Positions 8,496 through 16,895 of a DNA stretch of 64,000 nt are shown one piece after another. The translations under genes were made by a program, and so were the position numbers. Where the stretch lies: NCBI GenBank assembly GCA_030765525.1, contig JAVCCK010000007.1, forward strand, positions 120,246-184,245, read 5' to 3'. Position 1 is the stretch's first letter, and every line of letters starts with the position of its first letter. Below the pieces are notes generated by a model that worked only from the letters and a program-made list of their open reading frames with translations, was not told where the DNA came from and did not search any database. The DNA comes from Candidatus Lernaella stagnicola (GTDB lineage: Bacteria > Lernaellota > Lernaellaia > Lernaellales > Lernaellaceae).

Positions 8496-10879
8496 TTGTT
8501 ACTTATCGTTGGCTGCAGGATTACGTCGATTTCGATACACCCATCGCAGAGTTATCCCATCGCCTGACCATGGCCGGTTTCGAAGTCGAAGAAGTGCGGA
8601 AAATCGGCGGCGACTACGACAACGTCGTCACCGCGCTGATTGAAAAAGTCGAACCGCACCCGGACGCGGATCGCCTGACGGTGTGCACGGTCTTTGACGG
8701 TCAAGAGCGATTTCAGGTCGTCTGCGGCGCGTCAAACACCGAAGCCGGGCGCATCGGCGTGTTGGCCCGGGTCGGTGCGAAACTGCCGGGCGGCAAACTC
8801 AAAAAAGGAAAAATTCGCGGCGTGGAGAGCTTCGGCATGCTGTGCGCCCGCGACGAACTGGGAATCAGCGACGACCACACCGGCATCTGGCTGTTGCCCG
8901 AAGGTACGCCTCTCGGGTTGGAGCCGCTTGCGGCGCAGGGTCTCGATGACTGGGCAATGGAACTGGGCGTGACACCTAACCGACCCGATGCGCTAAGCGT
9001 CATCGGCGTGGCGCGGGAAGTCGCGGCGCTGGTCGGTAAGCCGTTGAAAAAAACGGATCTCGAAATCGAGCCGGAGGGCGGCGCGATCGATGAGTACATG
9101 ACCATCGAAATCGAGGCGCCGGACAAGTGCCCGCGATACTGCGGCATGCTGGTAAAAGGCGTGAAGATTGCGCCTTCACCGCCGTGGATGGTCCACCGTC
9201 TCGAAGCCGCCGGCGTGCGGGCCATCAACAACATTGTCGATATTACCAACTTCGTGCTGCTGGAGTACGGCCAGCCGTTGCATGCCTTTGACTACTCCTT
9301 CTTGAGCGATCGGCGCATCGTGGTGCGCTGCGCGAAAGACGGCGAAACGATTACCACGCTCGACGAACAGGTGCGGCCGCTGGATGGCGACGACCTGCTG
9401 ATTTGCGACGGCGTCAAACCAGTCGCGCTGGCCGGGATCATGGGCGGTCTCAACAGCCTCGTGTCCGATGATACGGTCGACGTATTCATCGAATCGGCGT
9501 ACTTCGAACCGACCGGCATTCGCCGCACCAGCCGCAAGCTCGAACTTTCTTCCGAGTCGAGCTACCGCTTCGAACGCGGCACCGGCGTGGAGAATACCGT
9601 GCTGGGCGCCCACCGCGCGGCGCGACTTATGGCGGAACTGGCCGGCGGCACCCTCGTGCCCGGCTTTATCGACGCCTATCCGAAAACGATTCCACGGCGA
9701 CAAGTCGCCATGCGGCCCGCCAAGGTCAACGCCCTGTTGGGAATTGATCTGGACGCCGCGCAAATGATCACGCACTTGGAGTCCATCGAGTTACGGGTTG
9801 TCGACACTTCGCCCGACCGGCTTGTTGTGGAGGTGCCGAGTTTCCGACCCGACTTGGAGCGCGAAGTCGATCTCGCCGAGGAGATCGCTCGCTTGCACGG
9901 GTACGAAAACATTCCGCTGACGATTCACATGGGTGTCGACGCCGAGAATCGTCCGTGGGCGCTGCGCGACTTTCTGCGCGATCTGCGACGTGAACTGGCC
10001 GGGATGGGGCTCAGTGAAACCATCTCGCTGGCCTTCGTTGCGCCCGAGGCTCTGGCCGCCGTGGGCGCACCGGAAGGCATTCGGCTTGCCAATCCACTTA
10101 GTGAGGACTTCGCCGTACTACGCACCTCGTTGCTGCCAAGCTTGCTGGGCGCGGTCGCGACCAACCAGGCGCGCCGCCTCAGCGACATCCGAATTTTCGA
10201 AGCCCGGCGGGTGTATCTGCCGCAAGCCGACGACGACATGCCGACCGAGCCGCACCACTTGGGCCTCTTGGTGGCCGGTAGCCGACAGGATTCCTTCTGG
10301 ACGGGTGAATCACCGCATGTCGACTTCTACGACCTCAAGGGCCTTGTAGAGCGCCTGCTGACGCATTTCGGGCTGCGTAACGTAACCTGGCGGGTGCCGG
10401 CCGACGCCGGTCCTTTCTTGCCGGGCGTTTGCGCGGAGATGCTGATCGGTGAGAACAGCGCCGGCCGTATCGGCAAGCTGCGGACCGAATCCTTGGAAAT
10501 CTTCGGAATCGAAGGGGAGGTCTTTGCGGGCGAACTTAATTTGGATATGATAGCCGCTCAGGCGGATAGAGAAATCAAGTATCAGAAGTTGAGCAAGTTT
10601 CCGGCGATGTTCCGGGATATTGCTGTGTTGGCCGACGAAGAAGCGTCCGTTGACCGCATGCTCGCCGCGATTCGTGAGATTGATACTCGCCGGATCACGC
10701 GCCTGCACGTGTTTGACGTGTACAAAGGCAAGGGGATCCCACCGGGGAAGAAAAGCGTTGCCTTCTCCATGTGGTTTCAGGATCTGGCGAAGAACCTGTC
10801 GGACAAAGATGCCGACAAGCTCACGAAGAAAATCTTACGAGCGTTGAAAGAGGGTTTAGGCGCAACCCTAAGGGAATAG
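8492..10879 (+). CDS. pheT: Phenylalanine-tRNA ligase beta subunit
   Basis: 795 residues, the full bacterial length. The domains in order are: EMAP-type tRNA-binding domain (about 40-155, IEKVEPHPDADRLTVC), B3/4 editing domain (about 210-390), B5 (about 405-475, with a basic-acidic FRPDLEREVDLAEEIARLHGYENI), the catalytic-like core, and a C-terminal FDX-ACB anticodon-binding domain (about 700-795, KFPAMFRDIAVLADEEASV). The beta subunit binds tRNA-Phe and hydrolyses mischarged Tyr. Confidence 0.96.
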   Translation: MIVTYRWLQDYVDFDTPIAELSHRLTMAGFEVEEVRKIGGDYDNVVTALIEKVEPHPDADRLTVCTVFDGQERFQVVCGASNTEAGRIGVLARVGAKLPGGKLKKGKIRGVESFGMLCARDELGISDDHTGIWLLPEGTPLGLEPLAAQGLDDWAMELGVTPNRPDALSVIGVAREVAALVGKPLKKTDLEIEPEGGAIDEYMTIEIEAPDKCPRYCGMLVKGVKIAPSPPWMVHRLEAAGVRAINNIVDITNFVLLEYGQPLHAFDYSFLSDRRIVVRCAKDGETITTLDEQVRPLDGDDLLICDGVKPVALAGIMGGLNSLVSDDTVDVFIESAYFEPTGIRRTSRKLELSSESSYRFERGTGVENTVLGAHRAARLMAELAGGTLVPGFIDAYPKTIPRRQVAMRPAKVNALLGIDLDAAQMITHLESIELRVVDTSPDRLVVEVPSFRPDLEREVDLAEEIARLHGYENIPLTIHMGVDAENRPWALRDFLRDLRRELAGMGLSETISLAFVAPEALAAVGAPEGIRLANPLSEDFAVLRTSLLPSLLGAVATNQARRLSDIRIFEARRVYLPQADDDMPTEPHHLGLLVAGSRQDSFWTGESPHVDFYDLKGLVERLLTHFGLRNVTWRVPADAGPFLPGVCAEMLIGENSAGRIGKLRTESLEIFGIEGEVFAGELNLDMIAAQADREIKYQKLSKFPAMFRDIAVLADEEASVDRMLAAIREIDTRRITRLHVFDVYKGKGIPPGKKSVAFSMWFQDLAKNLSDKDADKLTKKILRALKEGLGATLRE

Positions 10880-10924
10880 TTGAAACAAGGCTGTCTAAGC
10901 CTTCATAAACAGGCAAAAAAAATC

Positions 10925-10953
10925 TTGCAAACGCGAAATAAACCTGATAAAAC
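10925..10953 (+). promoter_or_regulatory. Possible promoter before ihfA
   Basis: TTGCAA and TAAAAC are spaced by 17 bases in an AT-rich gap of 100 bases between pheT and ihfA. The match is moderate. Confidence 0.35.
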
Positions 10954-10980
10954 ACTCGAACTAACAAGGGGGGAGCGTCC

Positions 10981-11259
10981 ATGACGAAAGCGGATTTGGT
11001 GAATGCAATCTACGAACGCGTGGGCTTCTCGAAGAAGGAATCTGCACGTATTGTTGAGTTGGTCTTCGATATCATCAAAGAAACTTTGTCAGAGGGCGAG
11101 AAGATCAAAATTTCCGGATTCGGCAATTTTGTGGTTCGGGAAAAACGTTCGCGCATTGGCCGCAACCCGCAAACCGGTGAGGAAATCGAAATTTCCGCCC
11201 GGCGGGTTTTGACGTTTAAACCGAGCCAGGTGCTGCGGAACGCGCTCAAGGACGTATAG
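10981..11259 (+). CDS. ihfA: Integration host factor alpha subunit
   Basis: 92 residues of the HU/IHF family. KISGFGNFVVREKRSRIGRN and PQTGEEIEISARRVLTFKPS cover the DNA-bending beta arm, and the Ser/Thr-Gly-Glu arm sequence fits IhfA better than HU. The position directly after pheT is the conserved ihfA locus. A GGGGGGAG ribosome site lies 6 bases upstream. The product bends DNA as a heterodimer with IhfB. Confidence 0.9.
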   Translation: MTKADLVNAIYERVGFSKKESARIVELVFDIIKETLSEGEKIKISGFGNFVVREKRSRIGRNPQTGEEIEISARRVLTFKPSQVLRNALKDV

Positions 11260-11301
11260 TAACGGCCTGGTGTTTCGCGCTTTAATAAGGATGGTGGGAC
11301 G

Positions 11302-11688
11302 ATGGCGGTTGATGAATCCCGCGAGATCCCAAAAAAGCTGTACTTTAAGATTGGTGAAGTCAGCGAAATCACCGGTGTGAAGCCCTATGTACTCCGGTAT
11401 TGGGAAACGGAATTCAACATCGTTCGGCCGTCCAAGACGCGCACCAACCAACGCCTGTATCGCCGTAAGGAAGTCGAACTCATCCTCGAGATCAAGCGCT
11501 TGCTGTACGAGGAAAAGTTTACGATCGCCGGCGCCAAAAAGGTGTTGATGGAGCGCAGCCGTAAACGGGCCGACAAAGGACACCAGCAGCTCACCATGAG
11601 TTTCAACCGAGAAGAGTACGTCGAGATTCTCAAAAAAATTAAAAGAGATATCCTCGAGATCAAAAAATCGGTTGAATCCTATTTGTGA
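11302..11688 (+). CDS. MerR-family transcriptional regulator
   Basis: 128 residues. A winged-helix MerR DNA-binding domain spans residues 10-80 ([40 protein letters not shown]). A short helical C-terminus follows, with no visible effector-binding domain or metal-binding cysteines. A small MerR protein after ihfA is common in deltaproteobacterial genomes. Its target and signal are unknown. Confidence 0.88.
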   Translation: MAVDESREIPKKLYFKIGEVSEITGVKPYVLRYWETEFNIVRPSKTRTNQRLYRRKEVELILEIKRLLYEEKFTIAGAKKVLMERSRKRADKGHQQLTMSFNREEYVEILKKIKRDILEIKKSVESYL

Positions 11689-11700
11689 TTTGTTTATACC
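11672..11700 (+). promoter_or_regulatory. Promoter of tRNA-Pro
   Basis: TTGAAT at 11672 and TATACC at 11695, with a 17-base spacer, overlap the end of the MerR gene. The predicted start is near 11707, 9 bases before the tRNA. Confidence 0.6.
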
Positions 11701-11715
11701 ATTGCTCTTGCTTCG

Positions 11716-11789
<74 letters not shown>

Positions 11790-11803
11790 TTAAGCGAAAT
11801 GAC

Positions 11804-11835
11804 CGCCCGGTTTTCGGACCGGGCGTTCTTTTTTT
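11804..11835 (+). terminator. Intrinsic terminator after tRNA-Pro
   Basis: CGCCCGGT and ACCGGGCG form an 8-bp stem with a 6-base loop, followed by TTCTTTTTTT. It ends the tRNA-Pro transcript. Confidence 0.92.
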
Positions 11836-11850
11836 GGCGTTCACAAAAAG

Positions 11851-11881
11851 AAAAGGCCGAGCATTACGCCCGGCCTTTTTT
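11851..11881 (-). terminator. Bidirectional terminator, mainly for the minus-strand lipoprotein gene
   Basis: AAAAGGCCG and CGGCCTTTT pair around an 11-base loop with T-rich tails on both strands. It ends the minus-strand FadL-lipoprotein transcript and backs up the tRNA-Pro terminator. Confidence 0.8.
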
Positions 11882-11898
11882 ACGTCGCGTCGTGTTTT

Positions 11899-12324
11899 CT
11901 ATTCGAAACACTCGATGATTTGCTCTTCCACTTGCACGTTGCAATCGGTCCAGGCACCGGCCGGATCACAATCTTCGCCAACGCACTCGAAGAAGCCGCC
12001 CATGACTTGCATCATGCAGTCGATGTCGATCGTGTCGGCGTAGGCTTCCAGGGCGGGGCCGTAGGCGTCAACCCAAGCCTGGCAGATTTCCTCGGCGTTC
12101 TCGACTTCGCACGCGTTCCAGAATTCCAGACAGGAATCGTATGCCGTGCTCATCAGCTCTTCGATGGGGTCGCCGCCGGTGGTGTCGTCGTCGCCGCTGT
12201 CGTCGTCGCCGGCATCGTTGTCGTCATCGTCGTCGTCGTCGTCGTCGCCGCACGCTGCGACCAGGCCGAATGCCAGGATCATAGCCATGACCATCGCGAT
12301 CATAAGTAGTCTCTCGATTTTCAT
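11899..12324 (-). CDS. Asp-rich, Cys-rich lipoprotein of unknown function
   Basis: 141 residues. The signal peptide ends in a lipobox, VAAC, with Cys25. Immediately after it come nine consecutive Asp residues, then Asp/Ser/Thr/Gly-rich sequence to about residue 52, which would be a flexible acidic tether. The globular remainder has eight cysteines (in SCLEF, NAC, EICQ, DCMM, FEC, EDC, TDC, IEC), consistent with four disulfides in an oxidising compartment. The start has an AAGGAG ribosome site. It lies 26 bases behind the FadL porin gene, so the two are probably co-transcribed. I recognise no family. Confidence 0.8.
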   Translation of the reverse strand: MKIERLLMIAMVMAMILAFGLVAACGDDDDDDDDDNDAGDDDSGDDDTTGGDPIEELMSTAYDSCLEFWNACEVENAEEICQAWVDAYGPALEAYADTIDIDCMMQVMGGFFECVGEDCDPAGAWTDCNVQVEEQIIECFE

Positions 12325-12350
12325 TTCGTATCTCCTTGTTGTTTTTTCAT

Positions 12351-13823
12351 TTAAAAGGCGAAGGAAAACATGACGTGCGCCAAGTGCTCGCCGAGCGTCG
12401 ACTCGCTATTGTCGTACTCGGCGGCGATCTGGTGATCGCTCGACGCCGTCTGCGTGTTGGAAACGGCGTACTCATACGCCGCATTGACTTCGAAGAAATC
12501 CTTGACGTTATACCCGCCGCCCAGCGTGATGTGGTGCTCGACGATTGCCGGGAAAACGGCGAAAACCGTGTCGTCCGGCACGGGATTCTTGCCGTAGTTG
12601 TAACCGACGCGGGCGAACGCCCCGGGCAGAAACTCGTATTGCGTGCCAAATGCGAAGACGAGTTGGTCTTCCCATTTCAACGGAATCTCCGCGACGACCT
12701 TGTCGCCGCCGATCATCTTGTTGATGTTATCGTTGTCGCCGTTGGACAGCGTCATCTTGAATTTTTCCATCGTCGCCGACCAGTTAATCCAGGTTACGTC
12801 GACACCCATCAGCAGTTGTTCGAGCGGCCGCACTGCGACGCCGAACGCCAGCTTCCGCGGCCAAGCGAATTCGACTTCCGCGTCGTAGTTGGCTGCGTAA
12901 CCGCGCTCGGGATCCACACCGTTTTCCTGGAAAAACTCCATGACGGCTTGCTCAGCTTGCTGCGGCGTGTCGACCGACGGCATGAGTTGGAACGCGTCGA
13001 CCATCTTGGGCAATGCGTCGTCGAACTGACCTTGCATGTCCATTTTCGCGTCGCCGTGGAAAGTCAGCGTGGTCTGGAACGTGTAGGCTAATCCGAGGGA
13101 CACGACCTCGTGCGGCGTGATCAGAATGCCGAGCTTCCCGCCGAAACCAAACGCGTTGGCGTTTTCCAACTCAGCCATCGCGGTCAGTTCGTCGTACCCG
13201 AGCATGTTCTCGAATAAGGAACCGAACGAAACCTCCGAACCGCCACGCATCGCCCGGCCGGTCATGATCGAAGGATGCACCGCAAAGGGCATTTTCATCC
13301 CCATTTGGGCCCACCCGAGATTGAACGCGCCGCCCAGCGAAACCATCTCGTGCGGCTGGTAGGCGATCGTCGGCGCCAGTTTCATGTAGCCAAGGGTGGA
13401 AAAATAATCCGCATCCTGGCCCGCGATCGCGTGATCGAGTTTGAACTCCGCGCCCATGCCGCCTTGCGTGAATACACCCAGGCCCAAGGCAATCGGCACG
13501 TTCTGAAAACGGTAGCCGTACGCAATCATCGGCATCGGAAAGATGTTGACTACGCCGTCCTTGTCATTCAGGTCGTTCTTGAAGTGCACGATGGGAATCA
13601 AGAGGGCTGTCCCGAAATCGATGCGGTGGCCGAGTAATTGGGTCAAACCGGCCGGGTTCGTGTTCATCGCCGTGGCGTCGGTCGCAATCGCGATATCGAC
13701 GCCGCCCATGCCTGCGGCCCGCGCGCCGCTCGCAGTGGCCTCCATTCCATTTGTGGCGAACGCCGCCGGCACCAAAACCAGCGTCAAAGCAAGCGCGATG
13801 CTAAAGCGAACAAGTGACTTCAT
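12351..13823 (-). CDS. OmpP1/FadL-family outer membrane porin
   Basis: About 490 residues. The signal peptide (MKSLVRFSIALALTLVLVPAAFA) is followed by TNGMEATASGARAAGMGGVDIAIA and MNTNPAGL, the hallmark N-terminal hatch of FadL/TodX proteins. The C-terminus ends in an aromatic residue (HVMFSFAF), as in outer-membrane barrels. The family imports long-chain fatty acids and hydrophobic compounds. The ATG at 13823 is chosen because AGGGGG lies upstream and the signal peptide starts there, not at the longer frame from 13907. The Asp-rich lipoprotein gene follows closely. Confidence 0.9.
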   Translation of the reverse strand: MKSLVRFSIALALTLVLVPAAFATNGMEATASGARAAGMGGVDIAIATDATAMNTNPAGLTQLLGHRIDFGTALLIPIVHFKNDLNDKDGVVNIFPMPMIAYGYRFQNVPIALGLGVFTQGGMGAEFKLDHAIAGQDADYFSTLGYMKLAPTIAYQPHEMVSLGGAFNLGWAQMGMKMPFAVHPSIMTGRAMRGGSEVSFGSLFENMLGYDELTAMAELENANAFGFGGKLGILITPHEVVSLGLAYTFQTTLTFHGDAKMDMQGQFDDALPKMVDAFQLMPSVDTPQQAEQAVMEFFQENGVDPERGYAANYDAEVEFAWPRKLAFGVAVRPLEQLLMGVDVTWINWSATMEKFKMTLSNGDNDNINKMIGGDKVVAEIPLKWEDQLVFAFGTQYEFLPGAFARVGYNYGKNPVPDDTVFAVFPAIVEHHITLGGGYNVKDFFEVNAAYEYAVSNTQTASSDHQIAAEYDNSESTLGEHLAHVMFSFAF

Positions 13824-13963
13824 CGCGTATCCCCCTGGGGACGTGCGGACAGGCCGCGACCCCTGGTTATCGTGCGCTCGGGCTAGTTCCCGAACGTTGT
13901 TTCGCATCGATTCGATCGGCGGCGGCTTCTAATGCCCACCAAGCCGGTAGACTAGGTAGGGAA

Positions 13964-13993
13964 TTAGTATCAATATATCTATATAGATGTCAA
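13964..13993 (-). promoter_or_regulatory. Promoter of the FadL-lipoprotein operon with a palindrome in the spacer
   Basis: Read on the minus strand, TTGACA (13993-13988) and TACTAA (13969-13964) are separated by 18 bases. A perfect 12-bp palindrome, ATCTATATAGAT (13977-13988), fills most of the spacer, where a repressor could block RNA polymerase. The leader before the start codon would be about 130 bases. Confidence 0.6.
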
Positions 13994-13997
13994 TCGA

Positions 13998-14035
13998 AAA
14001 ATTAAGATAGATAGATATAGATAACAATAGATACC
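13998..14035. repeat. AT-rich GATA-type short repeats
   Basis: A run of imperfect GATA/AGAT units in an otherwise GC-rich genome. It lies in the 415-base gap between the minus-strand FadL gene and surE, upstream of the FadL -35 box. It may be a curved or regulator-binding segment. Confidence 0.5.
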
Positions 14036-14129
14036 AGGTTTCAACAATCGCTTAAGGACGGTGCCGAAGGCGAATCGCCACAACATGTGGGTCACGCCTC
14101 GTCGAATTACTCCATATTCAGTTTTTCCC

Positions 14130-14158
14130 TTGTCGCTGCAGGTCGGATTTAGTACCAT
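14130..14158 (+). promoter_or_regulatory. Possible promoter of the surE operon
   Basis: TTGTCG and TACCAT with a 17-base spacer, about 80 bases before the surE start. The match is moderate. Confidence 0.4.
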
Positions 14159-14238
14159 GCGCCGCACCGAAAATACCGGCGAATCGCCTAACGAAGCCTG
14201 TTATGAGGCGATTTTCGGGACGCAGACGGAGAAACCAG

Positions 14239-14982
14239 TTGCGCATACTTGTCACGAACGACGACGGAATCGATGCACCCGGAATCCACGCCTTGGCCGA
14301 AGCTTTGGCGGAACTCGGGGACGTCGTCGTTTCGGCTCCCGACGGTAACCGCAGCGCCAGCGCCCATAGCCTCACACTGGATCACCCGTTGCGCATTCAG
14401 CAGGTCAGGCCCGGCTGGTTCGCGTGCGACGGCACCCCCGCCGATTGCGTACACGTGGCGCTGAACGGTTTTTTGCGCGACGAACGCCCGCTCCTGGTCG
14501 TCGCCGGCATCAATGCCGGCGGGAATCTCGGGCAGGACATTACTTACAGCGGGACCGTGATGGCCGCGTTGGAAGCGACGCTGCTTGGCGTGCCGGCGTT
14601 CGCGGTGAGCGTCGACGCGAGAACCCAGATCGATTATTCCGGAGCCGTAGCGATGGCCACGCGTGTCGCGCGCCGGGTTTTGGCCAACGGGTTGCCGCCT
14701 ACCGTGCTGCTGAATTTGAACGTGCCCAGTGCGTCGCCCGAACAAATCAAAGGCATCAAGTTGACGCGGCAGGGGCGGCGACTGTACGGCGACGAAATCG
14801 ACGAACGTATGGACCCGCGCGGCCGCGAGTATTATTGGATCGGCGGTCAGGAACTCGGATTTGAGCAGATTGACGGCAGCGACATGGTTGCCGTCCGCCA
14901 AGGATTCGCGTCCTTGACGCCGATTTCCGCGGATCTGACCGATCATTCGTATCTCGAAAAGATGATGGATCAATCATGGTGA
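14239..14982 (+). CDS. surE: 5'/3'-nucleotidase SurE
   Basis: About 247 residues. The N-terminus RILVTNDDGIDAPGI carries the metal-binding Asp pair, and VAGINAGGNLGQDITYSGTV is the second conserved block. SurE dephosphorylates nucleoside monophosphates and short polyphosphates. The start is TTG at 14239, because the family begins MRILVTNDDG and GGAG lies 7 bases upstream; the longer frame from 14203 adds only an Arg-rich stretch. It overlaps pcm by 7 bases. Confidence 0.94.
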   Translation: MRILVTNDDGIDAPGIHALAEALAELGDVVVSAPDGNRSASAHSLTLDHPLRIQQVRPGWFACDGTPADCVHVALNGFLRDERPLLVVAGINAGGNLGQDITYSGTVMAALEATLLGVPAFAVSVDARTQIDYSGAVAMATRVARRVLANGLPPTVLLNLNVPSASPEQIKGIKLTRQGRRLYGDEIDERMDPRGREYYWIGGQELGFEQIDGSDMVAVRQGFASLTPISADLTDHSYLEKMMDQSW

Positions 14983-15647
14983 GACATACGCCCACGCCGG
15001 AGCAATTGGAAACCGCCCGAGACATGATGGTGGAAAAACAACTCAAGGCGCGAGGTATCAAGGACCCTCGCGTGCTTGACGTCATGGCCCGTCTGCCTCG
15101 CGAGCGCTTCATGCCGCAACACGTGTGGGCCGAAGCGTACGCCGATCGCGCCGTGCCCATCGGTCAAGGGCAAACAATCAGCCAGCCCCTGATTGTCGCC
15201 TTGATGACCGAAGCCTTGGAACTGAAGGGGAAGGAAAAAGTTTTGGAGGTCGGCACCGGTTCCGGCTACCAGGCGGCGATTCTCGCGCATCTGGCCGACC
15301 GCGTGTTCACCATCGAGCGAGTCCGCGAACTGGGCCGTCAAGCCGAACGTCTTTTCGCCGAGATGCGTCTGGACAACATTCTAGTGCGTATCGCCGACGG
15401 CTCCCACGGCTGGCGCGAAGAAGTGCCGTTCGACGCGATCATCGTGACCGCCGGTGCGCCGGTGGACGTGGATCACTACCTCGAACAACTTCCCTACGGC
15501 GGGCGCCTCGTCGTGCCGGTGGGCTCGACGCCGAACGCCCAGACGCTGCTGCGTTTCACTCGCGAACGTAATCGCACCGTGAAGGAGGACTACGGGCCGT
15601 GCCGCTTCGTCCCGCTGGTCGGTCACTACGGATGGAACAACAAATGA
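14976..15647 (+). CDS. pcm: Protein-L-isoaspartate O-methyltransferase
   Basis: 223 residues. The PCMT signature is seen in RERFMPQHVWAEAYADRAVP and GQGQTISQPLIVALM. The SAM-binding motif is VLEVGTGSGYQAAILAHLA, and FDAIIVTAGAP follows. It methylates L-isoaspartyl residues so damaged proteins can be repaired. The surE-pcm pairing is classical. ATG at 14976 and GTG at 14979 are both possible starts. The stop overlaps the DedA gene (ATGA). Confidence 0.95.
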   Translation: MVRHTPTPEQLETARDMMVEKQLKARGIKDPRVLDVMARLPRERFMPQHVWAEAYADRAVPIGQGQTISQPLIVALMTEALELKGKEKVLEVGTGSGYQAAILAHLADRVFTIERVRELGRQAERLFAEMRLDNILVRIADGSHGWREEVPFDAIIVTAGAPVDVDHYLEQLPYGGRLVVPVGSTPNAQTLLRFTRERNRTVKEDYGPCRFVPLVGHYGWNNK

Positions 15648-16432
15648 ACGAAACCACCGCGACCCCGTCGACGCCCGCCAAGCGCGGCCTCATGAAGCGC
15701 TTGTACGACTGGGTTCTGCATTGGGCCGAAACCCCCTATGCCGTGCCCGCCCTGTTCTTTCTCGCGTTGGCCGAGTCAAGCTTCTTCCCCATCCCGCCGG
15801 ACGCGCTGCTGATCGTCATGTGCCTGGGCCTCGTGCACCGCAGTTTCCGTTACGCCGCATGGTGTTCGGTCGGTTCGATCATCGGCGGCGTCGCCGGGTA
15901 TTACATCGGCTACTTCTTCTTGGCCACCGTCGGCGTAAAGATCATCAACTTCTATCACGGGTGGGAAATCGTTCTGTCGCTGGCCGACAAGTACAGCCAA
16001 TACGGCGTGCTGTTTCTGGGCACCGCCGGCTTCACGCCGATTCCCTATAAAGTCTTCACGATTGTCACCGGCGCCTTTGACGCGATCGCCGTGGGAAAAA
16101 TTCAAAGCGCCGCCATCGTGGCCAACGTGAGCGACGTGTTGCGGGCCGCCGCTGAGACGCCCGCCCAATTGGCGGCCGTCGAACTCCGCGTGCAAGCCAT
16201 GAGCGACCAACTGACCAACATGAAAGCGATGGGGTTGGGAACCTTCGCGCTGGTTTCGGCCATCTCCCGCAGCGCCCGGTTCTTTCTCGTGGCGACGCTG
16301 ATTTACTTCTTTGGCGAGCGCATCAAAACCTTTATCGAAAAGTACTTCAATTTGCTCACCATCGCGTTTATGGTACTGCTGGTATTAGGATTCGTGCTGA
16401 TTAAATTCGTGTTCGGAAACCATGGCGGATAA
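15644..16432 (+). CDS. DedA/YqaA-family (SNARE-associated) membrane protein
   Basis: About 262 residues with four to five membrane segments. The typical pattern is FLALAESSFFPIPPDALLIVMCL, then GSIIGGVAGYYIGYFF and FTPIPYKVFTIVTGAFD. Some DedA-superfamily proteins are undecaprenyl-phosphate or phospholipid flippases. A soluble stretch of about 50 residues after the conserved core (rich in Ala and Gln) is longer than usual. The ATG at 15644 couples it to pcm; ATG at 15632 is an alternative. Confidence 0.85.
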   Translation: MNETTATPSTPAKRGLMKRLYDWVLHWAETPYAVPALFFLALAESSFFPIPPDALLIVMCLGLVHRSFRYAAWCSVGSIIGGVAGYYIGYFFLATVGVKIINFYHGWEIVLSLADKYSQYGVLFLGTAGFTPIPYKVFTIVTGAFDAIAVGKIQSAAIVANVSDVLRAAAETPAQLAAVELRVQAMSDQLTNMKAMGLGTFALVSAISRSARFFLVATLIYFFGERIKTFIEKYFNLLTIAFMVLLVLGFVLIKFVFGNHGG

Positions 16433-16895
16433 AGACAAAGTTCAAATCGCCGTGATCGGTGTCGCCGACGCCGATGCCGCGACCCGGCGGCTGGCTTATG
16501 AAGTCGGTCGCGCTATCACCGAAGCCGGCGCCGTGCTCTTGTGCGGCGGCATGGGCGGCGTGATGGAAGAGGCCGCGCGGGGCGCGCAAGAAGCGGGCGG
16601 TCTCGTGGTCGGTATTCTGCCCACCGACCGGCGCGGCAGCGGGAACTCGTATCTCGATGTGGAGGTCGTTACCGACATGGGACACGCGCGAAACGTGATT
16701 CTTGCCCACAGCGCCGACGCCCTGATCGCCGTGGCGGGTTCGTACGGCACGCTGTCGGAAATCGCCGTCGGGCTCAAATTGGGCAAGCCGGTGATCGGCC
16801 TGGGAACGTGGGACATCCCCGGCGTCGAGAAGGTCGATGATCCGGCAACGGCCGTTGCCCGTGCTCTTTCCCGATTGGGAGGTTTGCGTGCGTAG
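16422..16895 (+). CDS. LOG/DprA-like Rossmann protein (TIGR00725 type)
   Basis: 157 residues. GGMGGVMEEAARGAQEAGGLVVGILP and the loop SYGTLSEIAVGLKLGKPVIGLG match the small LOG-related family often annotated TIGR00725. Related lysine-decarboxylase-like LOG enzymes hydrolyse nucleotide-linked substrates, but the activity of this subgroup is not established. It overlaps both the DedA gene and the following LysM gene. Confidence 0.82.
   Translation: MADKDKVQIAVIGVADADAATRRLAYEVGRAITEAGAVLLCGGMGGVMEEAARGAQEAGGLVVGILPTDRRGSGNSYLDVEVVTDMGHARNVILAHSADALIAVAGSYGTLSEIAVGLKLGKPVIGLGTWDIPGVEKVDDPATAVARALSRLGGLRA

Noticed and set aside
12146-12373. Plus-strand Ser/Val-rich frame
   Set aside because: Reverse complement of the Asp tract of the minus-strand lipoprotein.
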